Shown: positions 37,469-50,631, counted from the stretch's first letter. The stretch is DNA of 64,000 bases from Diphasiastrum complanatum (GCA_029204225.1 CM055105.1:14995132-15059131); one strand, 5' to 3'. A program made the numbers and translations. The notes: generated by a model not told the origin, from the letters alone.

Positions 37469-37984
37469 TGTTACGTCCACATCCTGAACATAGGATTCGA
37501 TATGATCCTAGACTTGGATACATGGTACTCCAGTGCTCGAGATTATTGGTTATGCCACGTCATACTGGATGAGGCCAATACTGTAATTAATAACCTTGTG
37601 AGGCCCACAGTATTTGGAGTTAGTACATGGTTTAGGACAGTCAATGCATGTGCAGAGTATCAACAACAATGAAATTTTTCGATTGGGGAGTTTAGGCCTT
37701 GCATGAACATGCACAAGAAGATTTGGGGCCTATATAAATCCTGGAAACTCATCCTACTCCATCCTTATTGTGGTGATTCATTGCCAGGTCCTCTCACTCT
37801 TGCTTCCTATTCTTTGGCTCGACGGGAAAGCTTATGAAGATTGATCGGTTGCCTCTACTAGGTTGGGTGGTTTACTCCATAGTGTGTTCTCTTGTGTTTC
37901 GACTTCTAAGCAGGATCTTGAGGAGTTTTCCCTTACAGTCTGTAGGGTGTGTAGAATAGTCGGTGAGCAGCCTTCTACCTGTCA
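37469..37984 (+). repeat. LTR, plus strand
   Basis: Begins TGTTACGTCCAC after the polypurine tract, with a TATA box (tatataaatc, 37731-37740). A CA end is likely near 37984 (ctacctgtca). The right border is inferred only from TG..CA and from the change of sequence character. Confidence 0.6.
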
Positions 37985-38786
<802 letters not shown>

Positions 38787-38831
38787 GGGCCTTTGACTTG
38801 AAGTAGTGCCAATTTTTCGACATTGTGGAGT

Positions 38832-40330
38832 TTAGTAGACCCTCCGTCGCGCACGTCGTTGTTGAATCATATAGCTTGTCACTTCTTCTATGAAGTCCAC
38901 ACGCTTTGTACTCTTCTTGTCCTTAGAAGTGAAGAAGGATTTATGCATGGCGGTTAACCAAAATTGGTCGATCCAGGTTTGGAATATTCTTACCCATGGA
39001 TTGCCTAGGAGGGCTGCTCTAAAATACACTTGCGCCACTCGTAGTTGATCTTCAACTTTTTCCGAAACCAGAGCGGTATTGGGATCAAAACAGATGGGCG
39101 ACAAGAAATCGTCCGATTTGCTGGGGGCTCCCATCAAAATTTTCAAGTCCCGGGCATATGCTGCAGCCACGCGGACTGTGGGGTCAGGACAATTGATATA
39201 CTTTTTAGAAAACTGGGTGAGATCCCTCTTGGCATCTACATCCGTTTTTCAGCCATACTCCGAAGTTATTTTTGGCCAATTCATGTTGTGGAGCATGATC
39301 TGGTCCAGAGGGGTGCCACACTCCGCCCATTTAGATCGTCTTGTGCAAGGGAGGAAGTGTGCATTCACTCGTAATTGTCATGGACTCGTCACATAGGCCC
39401 TGATTACCGTAGGGTCGTTCTCGAATAACTATTGGTGCCACTCCGGTTGTGGTTGCAATGCAGGGAGACACGCTAGCTCATTGCCCTTGATGGTTTGGGC
39501 TGAAAATGATACCTGCCAGACATCGCGTGAATACTCATGGGGATGCTTGAGTAAGAACTCGTTGATCTTATCCTCCACAGACTTGGGTAGGCGAATGGCG
39601 CGGCTGACAGAGATTGATTGAGAGCCTTGGAATGAGAAAGCTAGATGCTTCGCTTGGCTTTGGCTCTGATCGATTCCCTTGGCTCATATCTAGGCCTTGA
39701 TCTTGCATACTGGCCTTGGCCGTGTCTGATGCTTGTGCTTGAGATTCCAACCCTGCTGCCTATTTTCTTTGTCTTGGTTGGAACTAGCCATCACAGCTTC
39801 AAGTGTGGGTGGCATTGGAATCACCACTGGGGATGGTTGGGGTTGCTGCTCCATGTGCCTTTGGCATGCCTTGAGGGCGCTCTTTGCCTATGCTAGTTCT
39901 TGCATTGCACTCCGTTGGTAATTGTCGAATTCAGTCTAGTATTTGTCAAAGGTTTGACAGTAGACCTTCACCTGCTGCGTGAGTAGATCCATCTCGGCTT
40001 GGCTAAGTGGTTTGTTGACAGGTGTTGGTTGAGCTAACCAAGTTGTCTTCTCTGCTTGTAGGGTCGTCACCTCCACTCCCAGGCGTGTGTTTTCTGTTTC
40101 GATCATTGAAAGTTGTGTTTGGAGCGGGGCTAGACTTTGCGCAGCTTGGTGCTGGATCTCCTGGACCTTGAGTTGAGCATCCATTGTGGATTTGGAGAGG
40201 CCCTTGATGTACCTCTGGAGGTTGTCTTCATGTTTTTCCAACTTCAGCACCTCATTCTTTTCTATAAGCTCATGTTGTCGAGCTATATGGAGGTCCTGTT
40301 GGAGCTGTATGCTATCAACTCTCCTCCACG
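38832..40330 (-). pseudogene. Accessory ORF, coiled-coil and C-terminal domains (second copy, opposite strand)
   Basis: The minus-strand frame reads QQDLHIARQHELIEKNEVLK with further heptad repeats (40330-39940). It continues with LPKSVEDKINEFLLKHPHEY, QLRVNAHFLPCTRRSKWAEC, VAAAYARDLKILMGAPSKS, ICFDPNTALVSEKVEDQLRV, NPWVRIFQTWIDQFW and RVDFIEEVTSYMIQQRRARR, and stops at 38832. It aligns in order with the copy at 11875-12960 (VEDQIQTFLKQHPHESS; CQLRVDPYYVPMPQRNKW) and with 21630-21960. Stops occur near 39935, 39420 and 39230. This copy supplies the C-terminal domain that the first one lacks. Confidence 0.72.
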
Positions 40331-41310
40331 AATCGTCATCCTTAGTTCGACCTTTCCATCGAATTAAGCACTCAGAGATAGAACAATTTCTCAATTGTTT
40401 ATCATTGGTTATGAGCACTTTTTCAGATTCCAAAGGTATACTAAGTGATAAATCTTCCAGGTGGGATAGATCCTCATTAGATCCAACTATATCACCATCA
40501 TGTAAACTTAATTTTAATCAACTCACATGAAATATTGGGCGTGCAATAGATTTGTCTTGAAGATCTAGCTCATAAGCTAAAGAACCAAACTTTCATACAA
40601 TCATCTTTCGTACAATCCTGAATGATCCACAATATCTAGTAGACAGTTTATAATTCTTTCCGGTATGTAATGTCTTAGAATATTTTGGTATTCTAAGATA
40701 TACCGAGTCATCAACTTTAAAATCTTTGAGAGATCTCTTAAGATCGACAATAGTGCTTAGCTCTATCCCAAGATACTATCCTTAGCCATTTGCATTATTT
40801 CTTGCATATCATGCAGGAAATCAACAACCTTATGGATCTTAATAGATTTGGTCTCCACATTAATATGAGATCTAGGTTGAAAACCATACATAAGCATAAA
40901 AGGAATGTAACCTGTAGCAGAATACTTTCTACTATTGTATGCAACTAGTGTTCTATGTGTTCCTCAAAGGTCTTATTGTAGACAAGAATGTCATCTAGGA
41001 ATACTATCACAAACTTTCCCAAATATGGATGAAACAAATCGTTCATCATTTGCTAGAATGTCGTTGGAGCATTCGCTAACCCAAAAGGTGACACTAAAAA
41101 CTCATAATGGCCAAATCTAGTACAAACTCCTATCTTTTGGACATCTTCCGATTTAATTCTTATTTGATAGTATCATGTCCTGAGATCTATCTTAGTGAAA
41201 TATTTAGCTCCACCCAAGCGATTTACAAGGTCATTCATCTTTCTTCGCTTTTAGAAGAACATGAGTGCCCCATGGTGACTTACTGGGTTGGATATGTCTC
41301 ATCCTCAGAT
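40331..41310 (-). pseudogene. Ty3/gypsy chromovirus pol: RT fragment, integrase end, chromodomain
   Basis: Minus-strand reading gives a reverse transcriptase centre ([56 protein letters not shown]). Then comes a jump straight to the integrase end (ATGYIPFMLMYGFQPRSHIN, KVVDFLHDMQEIMQMAKDS), with GKNYKLSTRYCGSFRIVRKM and SIARPIFHVS from the GPY/F region. A chromodomain-like stretch follows (ISECLIRWKGRTKDDDSWRR, 40331-40380). RNase H and the integrase core are deleted between about 40930 and 40960. The chromodomain frame continues without a stop into the accessory coiled coil. Confidence 0.82.
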
Positions 41311-41691
41311 AATTTTCTATTTGATTTGAAATCTCTATCTCTTCTTTTTGAGAGAACCTATAAGGCTGTCTAGAGATAGGCTGACTTCCTGGAATTAACT
41401 CTGTCATGTGGTCTACTGATCTAGATGGTGGTAAACCATGAGGTAATTCTGGTGGAAAAATATTTTAAATTCACTTATGATCTCTATTTTCATTGCTTGT
41501 TTGTGATCTAAACTTAATGAGTTAAGAATTGTAGGAAATTCACAGCTATTTAGATACACATCAGAAACATCCATTATAGGAATAGCAAATACCGAAACAA
41601 TTTCATATTGTGAATGATCACATGCTTTCATTATATTAATTGTAGAGATTTCATTCGATGGATGTACAAAATTACTGTCAAATAAAGTAAT

Positions 41692-42617
41692 TGTTGGAAA
41701 GAGGTGTGTGAAAGATAGGTCGAATAAGATTCGAATAAAAAGAATTCGAACGACAAGAAAGAAAACTTATTGTGCGCAGCGGAATAAAGTATCTTTCTCT
41801 TTCTTTATGCATGACTACGCCTATCAATTTTGAACAAAACAATAGTGAAAGAAATCACGTTCGGTCTTATAGTAACTAACTTTGAAATCATTAGTACTAC
41901 AATGAATACGTAGCCAAACATTAAGCATCGAAACATCAGACAAATAATTAGTTGCGAAGAACTACAGAAACACATACATTCTGAGACGACACAATAAGAA
42001 GATAGTATTGATCCAATATGAAAATGAAAATCAGCTCTAGAAATTGAGTTAGAATGCTCAAGAGTGTTCAAGCTCGCAGGCTTGAGAGAGCGCTAACTAT
42101 TCAATACTTGATCTGAGAATAATATGTTGAAATATGAACAACTATTTATACTTCAGAAAATGCGGCAACGTCCAATAGTAGGACAACTAATTAGGTCGTC
42201 AATCATAATGGCCAATGAGCCATAGTGAGCTGCCATCCATCCAGGTAGGACTTCTCAGAAATTACTTGCTGATGAAATAATGCAAGTCGGTGGCTTTGGT
42301 AACAGTCTATCTGCAGAAATGAACGTAAATTGGGACTCTGTAGAAATGAACGTAAACTGTCATGCGAAAAATGCGAATAATGTGAAGGTCTTTGCCAAAG
42401 TCATTTCCTTAGCATTTGAAGCATCTGGCATTTTGCAAAAAAGACGAAGAGAGAGAAAATTTTGAAAGAGCGCAAATCCTGAAAATGCCGATACTGTGAG
42501 CTGTTTCTGAGCAGTTATGCAGACTGTGTAAAAACACGAAGAAATCTGCAGGTTTGGATAAAAGTTGGACGAAGATTAAAATGTTGATTAGTCGATTAGT
42601 AGGAGAATAATCCAACA
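41692..42617 (-). repeat. Solo LTR (926 bp) nested in the chromovirus
   Basis: Bounded by perfect TGTTGGA / TCCAACA inverted ends. On the minus strand it has a TATA box (tataaatag, about 42143-42151) and a late ttattccgctgcgcac segment typical of copia LTR ends. Flanking pentamers gtaat and ataac match at only three positions, so the target duplication is weak. No internal element sequence is present, hence a solo LTR. Confidence 0.7.
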
Positions 42618-43916
42618 ATAACTACCTTATCACCTCCTTGAAAGTGAGAATATGTTTCTCAAAATTAAAAGCCAAAGAAGGTGATTTACTAAATAAGCAC
42701 TCATATCAAAAAATTAAATCAGTGTGGGCTAGGTCTAAAACATGAAAACTAACTAATTCTCTATGTCCTTGTATCAAAACTAGGAGATTCGGCACTTTCA
42801 CATTTCAAGTCTCCAACTTTGCTCCTAAAGCTAGATAAACCTTGTATCTATGATTACTGGCTTTAGTTGCCAAACTGAGCTTCTGCACAAGACGAGAATT
42901 AATGAAATTATGAGTAGAACCATTGCTTAATAAAATACTAACTTCTTGATCTTTAACTGTGCTTGTTAAACGAAACAGTTTATTAGGCAAGATAGAAGCA
43001 GTACTAAAAGCGCATCACACTCACAATCAAACAAGTTAATTTTCAAAGTTTTACCTTTATCCCCTAGGACTTCAATCATCTATGTCATAGGCTTCTTTCT
43101 CTCCAAACAAAACTTCATCATATGTCCAGGCTTATTACAAATGAAACAGAGATTTTCTTTCTTAGCCTTCATGTAGGGCATAGATTTCTTCAATTTCTTC
43201 TTCTTCGGTTTCTAGGGTTCCGACGCCATTTGATCCAATTCGTCAAAATATTTAGTAGCTTGATCAAGACCGCGCTTCTTCCCCTTCTTGGATTTCAGGT
43301 TGGAATCTGTTGAAGTTGCTTCCTGGACACCGCCACTGTGGAGTCATATGCTTTTGCTATTCAAAAAGCATCCTTGAGGCTTCCTCCTTCTAATAGTCGG
43401 CCCAGGATAAACTGCCATAATGCCAACTTAGGATTAAATGATGTAACTCTATTTCTAGAGATCCATGAATTCTTGGATATAAGAGTCCAAGCTCTTACTA
43501 CCCATCTTGCAATTCACAAATTTTTGGTAGTAATCGACCTCATTAGCCTATTATGAAAGCTTTTTTAAAGACCTCCGCAAAAGCATATTCCGAGGTCGTG
43601 GGTTTCACCGACAAATCTCGCCACCACGACGATGCCTTGCTGCGTAAGAATAATACGACACTTTCAATTTTTTTTCGCATTAGAGAATCCATGTAAATTG
43701 AAGTAACTGCTCCAATTAACGAGCCAGTCCCTCACAACTTCCGGTTTCTTCTCCTTTTGCTCCCCATAGCTTTATCTGGTTCAAAAGAACTTCCATCTGC
43801 TAGTCTCTCAGATTATTTCGATAGTTCATGTCATTGAGCGTCATACTCAATTGTTGGCACAACCTGAAATGTATTGTGTATGATGGTGTAGCCTGATTTG
43901 CAGCTTCTTCAGCCAT
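42618..43916 (-). pseudogene. Ty3/gypsy chromovirus gag and aspartic protease
   Basis: Gag starts at 43916 (MAEEAANQATPSYTIHFRLC) and holds the core WRDLSVKPTTSEYAFAEVFK. A Lys-rich segment precedes a perfect CCHC zinc knuckle, CFICNKPGHMMKFC (about 43100-43142). Protease follows near 42920: VSILLSNGSTHNFINSRLVQ, where the catalytic aspartate of the usual xxDSGSTHNFI has become asparagine (SNGS). Stops and frame changes lie near 43555 and 43010. The element continues at 41310 after the solo LTR and a linker. Confidence 0.82.
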
Positions 43917-44815
43917 CTTGAATTATCTATTTCAGGAAATAACTAACTTAGTTAATATCTAGACAATCGAAATCGAAAAATTGACATACTGTTCGATTCC
44001 TAATCTTACCAACATAATGTTAGTCCGGCATGAAAAGCACACGACATTAACTGCTTTTTGTCCGTTACGAAATTTTTTGTAAATTTCAGTTTTATGAAAA
44101 AATTATCAGCCTAAATCACTGATTTGTGACTCAACCGCCAGAGCACATGCATATGACCACTCAAAACGATTGTAAATACCTCATGCAAGTCAGAAACATT
44201 ATCAAATTCAACATGCAATCAATCCATGCAAGCAAAGTACATCAAATTGAGGGGCGAGGGGGGGTGGGGGGGAAACAGGCGTGCAATCAAAACATTGACA
44301 GATATCGACAATTTTGCTCACAAAAATGCCAAAATTTCAAACTACCATAACTTGAGCTATAGTGCACCAAATTAGACGCTGTAAAGCATAGTACGGAGGG
44401 ATGCCAAGTGACCGAGATGATTGACAGATCATCCTGCCACCTCAACTTCACACGTGTGAGAATAGAGACGCCGAAATTCTGTAGTAGGGCACACTTTTTC
44501 TAGACCATACTATCTAATATCATGCAAACACCTCTCCAAGCCCAAAATTGATGTTACCAAGAGTCTTAAATGGTCTAGTGATTAGTACTCCTTTTTGTAA
44601 ATTTTATGCACTCGAGAGTGGCTATCTATAGGAATTCTGTATTTCCTTATTGAATCCTTGCAAGCAATCAATTATTATCTCTCGATGGTTAAAAGAAAGG
44701 AAATATACTTGTTAAGAATTGGCTGGATTTATTCATCTCAAACATGTTCATGCCTAGTAGATACCAGCCGGGAATGATTTTATGTGAAATGTTGCTGGTT
44801 TCTAATTCGATGCAG
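43917..44815. other. Chromovirus 5' side and intergenic DNA
   Basis: No 5' LTR border or primer site could be recognised. A G-rich run (gaggggcgagggggggtggg) lies at 44250-44272. No gene is seen. Confidence 0.45.
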
Positions 44816-46739
44816 GTGGATGTATGTGTTTTTGCGTTTGACATGATGTATGCAAACAACCAATCGTGAGTATAGAACACCTCAAGGTGAAACACTTTCA
44901 AGGCTAAGGCCCTTTTAAATCAAATCTGTCACTTAGTGCTATTGTTTCTTTGAAACTTTGACTTGCCAATGTATGGCTATTCATCAGGTTGGTGAAGCTT
45001 CCTTTGAGTGAAAGACGAAAGCGGAAGTTAAAACTTGTGAACATGCTAGGCTCGTCTTATGTATCTATCTCTGAGACCGATGATAGCATTAGCTTGCATT
45101 AGTATCTCCTTTTTGAGTTAGCACTATCTGGCTCTGATATTATTATCCCGTCAAGTTTTTGGCCTAAGCTGCAGTGGTACTCAACTGATATGCAGGAATG
45201 CATGAGTTGTTTCCAAATAGAAGGCCTGGATATTTTGAATTTGCAAACGAGATAACCCCATGACCATAGTGATACTTTCATTTGGTACCTTCTCGCAAGT
45301 TCCCCTTAGGGCCTCCAAGACAGCTCAAGTAGCTCGTGTGCTTTCCAAAGTTGGTTATTTTGATGACTTGAGTTCTTTTTGGAGACTCAGATTGCAGCTC
45401 TTTTGTAGGATATATGTGACCATCTTCATTTTCCCAGGAATTGATTTCGATTTTTCAGAACACAGGTGTGTTTTGTGTGCATACATATATGTGCATGGAT
45501 CTGTGAAGCTTTTTATGGAAATTTTCAGAAAAAATCAAGCCTTGTTTTCTTGATTCAGATCGATCCTGGGAACAACTCAATGGAACTGGCAGTGACTTCA
45601 CAGAAAGTTGAGGCCTTTCTGGAAGAAGCTATTGCTGCATCATGTGAAGGACTCATGGCTAAAGCTCTCGTTGAGGATTCTACATACAGAGCATCAAAAC
45701 GATCTGATTCCTGGCTGAAGGTTATATCACACTGCCCAAGATTGAATTTTCTGCCAGATTAATCTTTACACATCAGGGCTTTTGAGGAAAATATACTGTA
45801 CTCTTACGGATTTCTGGGATATTTGGAGTTCTTTTAGTAGGTATATTCATAAAGTGTCTACGGGTAAAAGTGGTTATTGACTTCCTACTATTGCTGCTAG
45901 GGTATCTTGATTCTTTACAGGTGGGCTGTCAAGATTAAAGAAGATAAGTGAGACTAAATGGTTTGCACCTTTTTCTTTCGAGATTTTGCAATATAATAAT
46001 CTCAGGGGATGTAATCAGTGTGCATTCTAAGTAAAATTTACAAATCTAGTGTGATTGAAAAAGCACACAGGCTCGAGATAAAATTCACCAATAGTGCTTG
46101 TACAGACGGGTCCCTAGGTGAACTATCCACCTGATATATACAAGTGAAAGGCATGTGCTTTGTGCACTGTTCATTGCATTTCCCAAGATCACCCAACACA
46201 AAATCACTCCAGGATGGTTTATAGGTAGTATGAAACTCTAGAATCTACAATTTGAGTTCAATGCAGAGTAGCTTGCAAAAGCTTCAGAAATAGGTGAATT
46301 AGCAATGCGTGAGCGCGTGTAAGAAACCGACAGTGTAAAGGTATAATTTTATTGCAATCAAAAGCATCATACATGGTTCATAGTTTGACATGTGCATGAC
46401 AAATTCTATTCAGTGAGCTTGCAAGGAAATAGCTTTGCCCAATTGGTATCACTTCTTCTCCTAAATTGGTTTAGGGGTCCTTCGTCATAGACGGAGTTTT
46501 GTGGTGGATGGTTGTTATCATTGAAAACCCTTGGCTTTTTGTTTCTTTTGTTACAATTCACAGTGCATGCTAGATATACAATAAGTAAACTTTACATGCC
46601 TAGGTTTCTTTCGTAGAGCTTAAAAAGAAAGATGCACTTTTTGGATGCAGATAAAGAGGGATTATGTGGAAGGCCTGCATGATACCTTAGATCTAGTACT
46701 AATTGGGGCCTGGAATGGTAACTGGAGAAAAGCAGGCTG
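44816..46739 (+). pseudogene. DNA ligase 6-like exons (ATP-dependent DNA ligase), partial gene
   Basis: Four exon-like blocks with plant splice borders are visible. 44816-44865 (VDVCVFAFDMMYANNQ) follows tgcag and precedes gtgag. From 44988 comes LVKLPLSERRKRKLKLVNML. 45559-45720 holds VEAFLEEAIAASCEGLMAKA and YRASKRSDSWLK. 46651-46739 holds IKRDYVEGLHDTLDLVLIGA. EGLMxKxL, SxxWLKxKRDY and DxxDLVxIGA are conserved blocks near the end of the nucleotidyltransferase domain in eukaryotic DNA ligases. The KRDYVEGLxDTLDLVxIGAW form is closer to plant ligase 6 than to ligase 1, by memory of the family. Upstream exons with the catalytic lysine and downstream exons (OB-fold end) are not recognisable nearby. 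An exon between 45050 and 45550 is uncertain. Most likely a gene fragment. Confidence 0.75.
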
Positions 46740-48120
46740 GTCAGTAGCTTTGTTGTAAAGTTATTTCTGCCAATGTATGGAATTCTGGAAAATGTGCTTG
46801 TTGCTTTTCCAACTATATTGTTTCAGGATTCATGTGTATCTATTATCTTCACTATTTGTCCTAAGCTGTATTGTCCACATACATGCGCACAAGCACATAG
46901 GCACGTGCCTATATTATATATCCTTTACCTAAGAAGATTAAAATTTTATTTGCACTCATGCCTATACATGCTGTACCTATGAATTGAATTCAATTATAAC
47001 CATTGTCTCCGTAGACCGATGATCTACGGGACCAGTAACAACATTACATTCGTCAAATCACTGTCATAATAAGCTTATCTTAAGTAACTTCATATGTATA
47101 GTAGGTTCTAGCAGAAATTTCATCTTTGCATGAGCTTTCAAGTAGTTTTGGGTCATCTTCCCGGAGGAAGTCCTCGAGGGACTGAGTTGGTGTCCAAAGA
47201 GTTCGTTGAAATCCCTTAACTTGCTTGTAGGCTGCTCCCTTCTGTAACATTGGATGGAACTCACAACCTCTAACCAGCAAGCATTCAGGGATTTTGTTAG
47301 AGGTTTTACTAACAAAGTAAAATTCTAGAATCATATGTAAGGAAATGATACAACATTGAACTCAAATTTCCATTGAATAACTTGAATCTAATTGCTTAAT
47401 CTGAATGGAAAAGACATCACATGCAGGCTTATAATTCCTCTCTGATATTAACATGCAAATTTGACATTTCCTAGACAATAATACTTCATGAGAAGATTTG
47501 GCTCTCCCCATTTGAAGAACTTGGCCTTTGAGCTTCAGCAAGAGGCCGGACTTTAATTTCTCTTCCTGTTTGCTTTTCTTTCAAGTAGATTGTTGTAGCT
47601 GATTTTCCCACCTGCTAGGGGTAGTCGTTACCAGAAGGCTTGTTGACCGTAAGTGATGGTGATAACTGGTAAACACAGCTAGGCATTTGGCCCAAGATAG
47701 GTCAAGTGTGTTGCAAGGTGTGATGTAATGAGGTTGAGGATGACCATCATGGACCTAGTAGTCAATGCTCAGGCAAGTTGAGGCTGATAGTGGCTAGCGG
47801 AAAAGCTGTCAGGGTGGATGGGGCAGGGGGTGATTATTGTTTGTTCATGCCGAATGGATCAAACCATGGAGCGTTGATCAGGGTTTTTTCAACTTAGTTA
47901 CAACCATGTGATTCCAGGATCAAAATGGCATGGTGATCTAAGGCAAAGAGGAGCTTCATTCTCAGGGTCTCATCAAGCTAGACTAGCCTTTGAAGTTTGG
48001 AATTATACATAAAATCGTTGTTAGAACGACGCTTAATCTTTACAAGTATTTGGTGGTTCCAATGGGGTTGACAAATGTTGCTACAACCTTTTGTTGTTGT
48101 AAAAACCACCTAGGAGATCA
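46740..48120. other. Ligase 3' flank; unassigned minus-strand ORF at 47080-47334
   Basis: The 84-codon minus-strand frame at 47080-47334 contains CLLVRGCEFHPMLQKGAAYK and TPTQSLEDFLREDDPKLLES and reads like real protein, but I do not recognise the family. The rest shows no coding signal. Confidence 0.4.
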
Positions 48121-48334
48121 CTAAGAATAAGGTAGAAATTGAAAAGCAAGAGAGATTAGTGGAAGCAAAACCACCCAACCAACTAGAGATGAGTCTCCCA
48201 AGAAGACTAGCACCTCACACCCAAGCCATGGAATGTGAATGCATAGGGGAGAGAGAAGATATCGAAAATTGAAATCCAAGGATGCTAGAGGGCAAGTTTC
48301 TACCACTATATATAGAATCTGGTGACCTGTGCAT

Positions 48335-48527
48335 GTGTCCATGCAACCCTCATGCAATCTAGATCAACTCCAGTTACAACTCCCATGCAATCATCATGCA
48401 TACAACCGTCACAATCATGCATTGATAATATGTGTGTCCATGCAAACCTCTTGCAATCTAGATCAACTCCAATTACAACTCCCATGCAACCGTCATGCAT
48501 AAAACCGTCACAACCATGCATTCTCTC
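48335..48527. repeat. Two-unit tandem repeat, period about 99 bp
   Basis: gtgtccatgcaa(c/a)cctc...gcaatctagatcaactcca...cgtcacaa(t/c)catgcatt occurs at 48335-48429 and again at 48434-48527. It is rich in catgca sub-motifs. The open frames over it are by-products. Confidence 0.85.
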
Positions 48528-48836
48528 AATGGAGTTTGAGTCCTCACTTATGATTTATCAACCATAAAGACTGAGAATCTTACGATTTTTTGTCAATCAT
48601 AATTCACCAAATTCTCAAATCACACATAATTATTAAAAAATACTGGAGAGTATCTCCAAAACACAACACAAGAATTATTGTAAAGTCTCTTTTTGTAAAA
48701 AAGACTCACAAATATTCCTTAGATTGGATTCATATTATACAAAATGAGTTCTCTTAATTTTGTATTCCAACTGGCCAGTCAAAGACAAAAAATACACCGA
48801 AACAGTTTTGATACTCATCCTCCTTAACCACAATGT

Positions 48837-48904
48837 GTGTGCACATGCACATGTGCTGTGTGTGTGTCATGTGTGTGTTTATGGAGGGTGTGTGTGTGTG
48901 TGTA
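48837..48904. repeat. (GT)n-rich microsatellite
   Basis: Interrupted GT/GC-AT runs (gtgtgtgtgt, acatgcacatgtg), directly before the next tandem repeat. Confidence 0.85.
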
Positions 48905-48913
48905 CAGACTCCG

Positions 48914-49494
48914 TTCGACGACACTGGACCAATTCTTGAGACTGTTGGAAAGTAGTCCATTTAGTGGCATTCCCCCCGACAGAAAGGGTGTTTCCGGACA
49001 AATGACGTCGAAATTGAGCTTCATATGGTCCAGTGGGTTCATGTCAAGCCCACGAACCTGTGGACACCTCCCGTCCGAGGTACTGAACCGTTTGGAGCCC
49101 GGTTTAGTCTTGTGGATTCGTCTCGGCGTGCAGCACAGGATGGAACAAACGGTCTGAAAAATCTCCATTCGACGACATTGGACCAGTTCTTGGGGATGAT
49201 GGAAAGGAGCCCATTTAGTGGCATTCCCCCCGACAGAAAGGGCGTTTTCGGACAAACGGCATCAAAATTGAGCTTCATATGGTCCAGTGGGTTCGTGTCG
49301 AGCCAACGAACCTATGGACACCTCCCGTCCAAAGTTCTGACTGAATCCGACGGGACTTGAATCCCAAGACTACGTTTAGGGTTTCTGATTTGGACGCACG
49401 TTGCACTGAGAGTACTAAAATGTTTGGAGCTCGGTTTAGTCCTGTGGGTTCGTCTCGGCGTGCAACATAGGATGGAACAGACGGCCTGGAAAAT
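48914..49494. repeat. Two-unit tandem repeat, period about 253 bp
   Basis: The unit starts ttcgacgacactggaccaat and contains tagtggcattccccccgaca, catatggtccagtgggttc, ggacacctcccgtcc and ggttcgtctcggcgtgcag. Unit 1 is 48914-49166 and unit 2 starts at 49167. Unit 2 is interrupted near 49342-49420 by extra sequence (actgaatccgacggg...). It is GC-richer than its surroundings. It could be part of a larger unknown element. Confidence 0.85.
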
Positions 49495-50510
49495 GGACAT
49501 GTTGGAATCTAATCTAACTCCTACTCATCCTAACAGCCCTTCTTCCTTCTCTCAATTTTACTCTCTCAAATGAAACTTGCAGAAAATGAACTGATGGGCG
49601 ATGTCGGCCGATCTAGGTGGTGGCCGATGATCTAGTGGGTATGCTCGTCGTTGACGACCGACGATCTAGTGGGTATGCCTGTCGTTGATGGGAGACCGAT
49701 GATCTGGGTGACGGGCGAATGTCGGAAGTTGACGGGCGACCAAGTAACGTGTGCCCGTCGTTGACAGGCGATGACATGTTTAAAATTTAACCATGTTCAA
49801 CAACAACATAGGGAGTATCTTAATAAAAAGGTTGACAGGCGATCTGTGTTTGCAAATGTCTGTTAACGGGCGGTCCACAGTTCAAAGTGAATATGTTATA
49901 AGTTCTCTATGCTTCAAGACCATTTATCAAACGTGTTATAGGGGTTGTCAGTAGGGGACTACAAAATATTCCCAAGTTTTGAGGGATTAGAGGGCTCTAA
50001 ACAATGAGAAAATATATATCCAACTTTCTCGGATTCGACAATAAAAAAAAAAATAAAGAACGTCTCTCCTCGTGTCGTGTGCATGAAACTTAAGAGCACT
50101 TGAATCCTATTTTTTGAGAACTTTATAGCCTTAAATCCTAAATAGCCTTGAATCCTAATAGTATTTGAATCCTATATAGCCTTAAATAAATACATATCAG
50201 AACTTTCTGAAGTAGCTTCAAATTCTAGCTAGAAATAAAACAAAAAATCGAATGTTGGGCCATAAAAATTTGACGCCTCTTGAATCAAGGTTGCTGATAA
50301 GTTCCCAAAAGCACCTTCAATGCTCACTTGAGATTTCTAGAAGATAGACAATACCTCAATAATAAATTGCAGTTGCAAGAAATAGAATATGACCTCTCCA
50401 AGGTCTAGGGTCCAGCAGCCAGCCTTCCAAGTTTCATCAATCAAACTGCCAAGAATATGCATCAATAGCCAATGCCAAGAAGTTGTGCCAACTGCCAATG
50501 CCAAGAATCT
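49495..50510. other. Helitron-family internal motifs; otherwise no gene
   Basis: 49590-49870 has repeated phrases such as cgttgacgggcgat, gccgatctaggtgg and gatgatctagtgggtatg. They are shared with 51716-51840 and 55540-55650, next to Helitron 3' ends. The rest (49900-50510) is AT-rich with no recognisable coding sequence. Confidence 0.5.
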
Positions 50511-50631
50511 ATGCTAGGTTCCAGATGGCAGTGCCAAAAATCCGTCACTCGTTAGTGCCAAGACATTGCTAGTTTGTGTAGATATGTCTTGATTTTGGAG
50601 AGCGTTAGTGCATGACAGGAACACATTGTTT

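Noticed and set aside
48306-48567. Cys/His-rich open frames on both strands (GCDGFMHDGCMGVV type)
   Set aside because: By-product of the 99-bp tandem repeat rich in catgca; no family resemblance.
48835-48905. Possible Z-DNA or regulatory GT tract
   Set aside because: An interrupted microsatellite with no further evidence for a regulatory role.
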